From Kiloniellaceae bacterium (lineage in GTDB: Bacteria > Pseudomonadota > Alphaproteobacteria > Kiloniellales > Kiloniellaceae), in NCBI GenBank assembly GCA_021776145.1, contig JAJFGM010000247.1:1-6884 (forward strand): 6,884 bases of DNA. The letters are read 5' to 3'. Positions 6,419 through 6,884 of the stretch are shown here, piece after piece. Each line of letters begins with the position of its first letter. The first letter of the stretch is position 1. The position numbers and the translations under genes were made by a program. A model generated the notes under the pieces. It was not told the DNA's origin. It was given only the letters and a program-made list of their open reading frames with translations, and did not search any database.

Positions 6419-6834
6419 CCGAAATGGCCAACGAAGCTTTCGTTGAACGCGCGACAGAGGCGGCCAATCAGGCCCGCGATCTGTCGAACGACCTCGCCGG
6501 GCTTGCCAGTGAGGCGAGCCGCATGGCCAGCGAGACCGCCAACGCAAGCGGCGAGTCCGCCCTGGTCATCGGCTTGACCGTTCTGGTGCTGGCGGTCTTC
6601 GTCGGATACCACGTCGTCTGGCGGGTGACACCGGCGTTGCACTCACCCTTGATGGCGGTCACCAACGCCATTTCCTCGGTCATCATTGTCGGCGCCCTGA
6701 TCGCCGCCGGGCCGGCGGAGATGGGCTTTAGCGAAATCGCCGGGTTCCTGGCGGTGGTGCTGGCTTCGATCAATATTTTCGGCGGTTTCATCGTCACGCA
6801 GCGCATGCTGTCGATGTTCAAGAAGAAGAAATAG
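6415..6834 (+). CDS. pntAB: NAD(P) transhydrogenase, alpha subunit part 2 (membrane domain)
   Basis: Small integral-membrane subunit that forms part of the proton channel of the transhydrogenase in organisms where the alpha chain is split. It has 139 residues. Three hydrophobic helices are visible at about 48-69, 79-99 and 107-128, with the conserved HSPLMAVTNAISS at 76-88 and INIFGGFIVTQRML at 119-132. The first 45 residues are polar, Ala/Glu-rich and likely helical, lying before the first membrane helix. The tail ends in four lysines, as expected for a cytoplasmic side. The ATG overlaps the pntAA stop by 4 bp, and a strong purine-rich ribosome site (GAGGAAGGAG, 6404-6413) sits at the end of pntAA, so the two are translationally coupled. 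A second ATG at 6424 is less likely. Confidence 0.96.
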   Translation: MTEMANEAFVERATEAANQARDLSNDLAGLASEASRMASETANASGESALVIGLTVLVLAVFVGYHVVWRVTPALHSPLMAVTNAISSVIIVGALIAAGPAEMGFSEIAGFLAVVLASINIFGGFIVTQRMLSMFKKKK

Positions 6835-6846
6835 GGGGCGGCCGGT

Positions 6847-6884
6847 ATGAGTGCGAACCTCGCGGGACTCCTCTATCTCGTTGC
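6847..6884 (+). CDS. pntB: NAD(P) transhydrogenase beta subunit, first codons only (cut by window edge)
   Basis: ATG at 6847 opens MSANLAGLLYLV, the usual N-terminus of PntB and the start of its first membrane helix; the rest lies beyond the window. PntB carries most of the membrane domain and the NADP(H)-binding domain. AGGGGG (6833-6838) overlaps the pntAB stop and is a good ribosome site 8 bp before the ATG. Gene order and the 12-bp gap strongly support the call despite the short visible part. Confidence 0.88.
   Translation, partial: MSANLAGLLYLV

Overview
The window looks like chromosomal DNA of a high-GC alphaproteobacterium, probably Rhodospirillales-like. The evidence is the strong G/C preference at third codon positions, the three-gene split form of the proton-translocating transhydrogenase (pntAA-pntAB-pntB), and an ABC1/UbiB-type kinase with the phrasing I remember from alphaproteobacterial homologues. 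The genus cannot be named from the sequence. All recognisable genes lie on the + strand.

Layout: (1) 3-1190, the C-terminal two-thirds of an M3B oligoendopeptidase F (HExGH zinc motif), cut by the left edge. (2) 1258-2487, an FAD-dependent D-amino-acid-dehydrogenase-like oxidoreductase. (3) 2536-4011, an ABC1/UbiB/AarF atypical kinase with a PAKDT pentapeptide repeat near its N-terminus and KAAQ where the family motif is KxGQ. (4) 4012-4919, an accessory insert. It holds a lower-GC promoter with a perfect 17-bp palindromic operator, an intact ParD-like antitoxin, a ParE-like toxin broken by an apparent one-base deletion near its 3' end, and a second, diverged copy of the last 60 shared codons of the UbiB-like gene. 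(5) 4920-5155, a non-coding leader with an 8+8 bp inverted repeat. (6) 5156 to the right edge, the pntAA-pntAB-pntB operon for NAD(P) transhydrogenase, with pntB cut after its first codons.

The transhydrogenase genes form a tightly coupled operon (4-bp overlap, then a 12-bp gap) that makes one membrane complex coupling proton movement to NADPH formation. The peptidase, oxidoreductase and UbiB-like genes are codirectional and closely spaced but have no evident shared pathway.

The most notable structure is the accessory insert. The ParDE module sits directly after the UbiB-like gene and is bracketed by a 181-bp direct repeat of that gene's 3' end (168/181 identical by manual alignment). This arrangement would follow from single-crossover integration of a circle carrying a related gene end, or from a duplication in which the toxin-antitoxin pair was captured. 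The frameshift in parE suggests a toxin already inactivated while its antitoxin stays open, unless it is a sequencing error. I see no transposase, integrase, tRNA, rRNA or CRISPR array.
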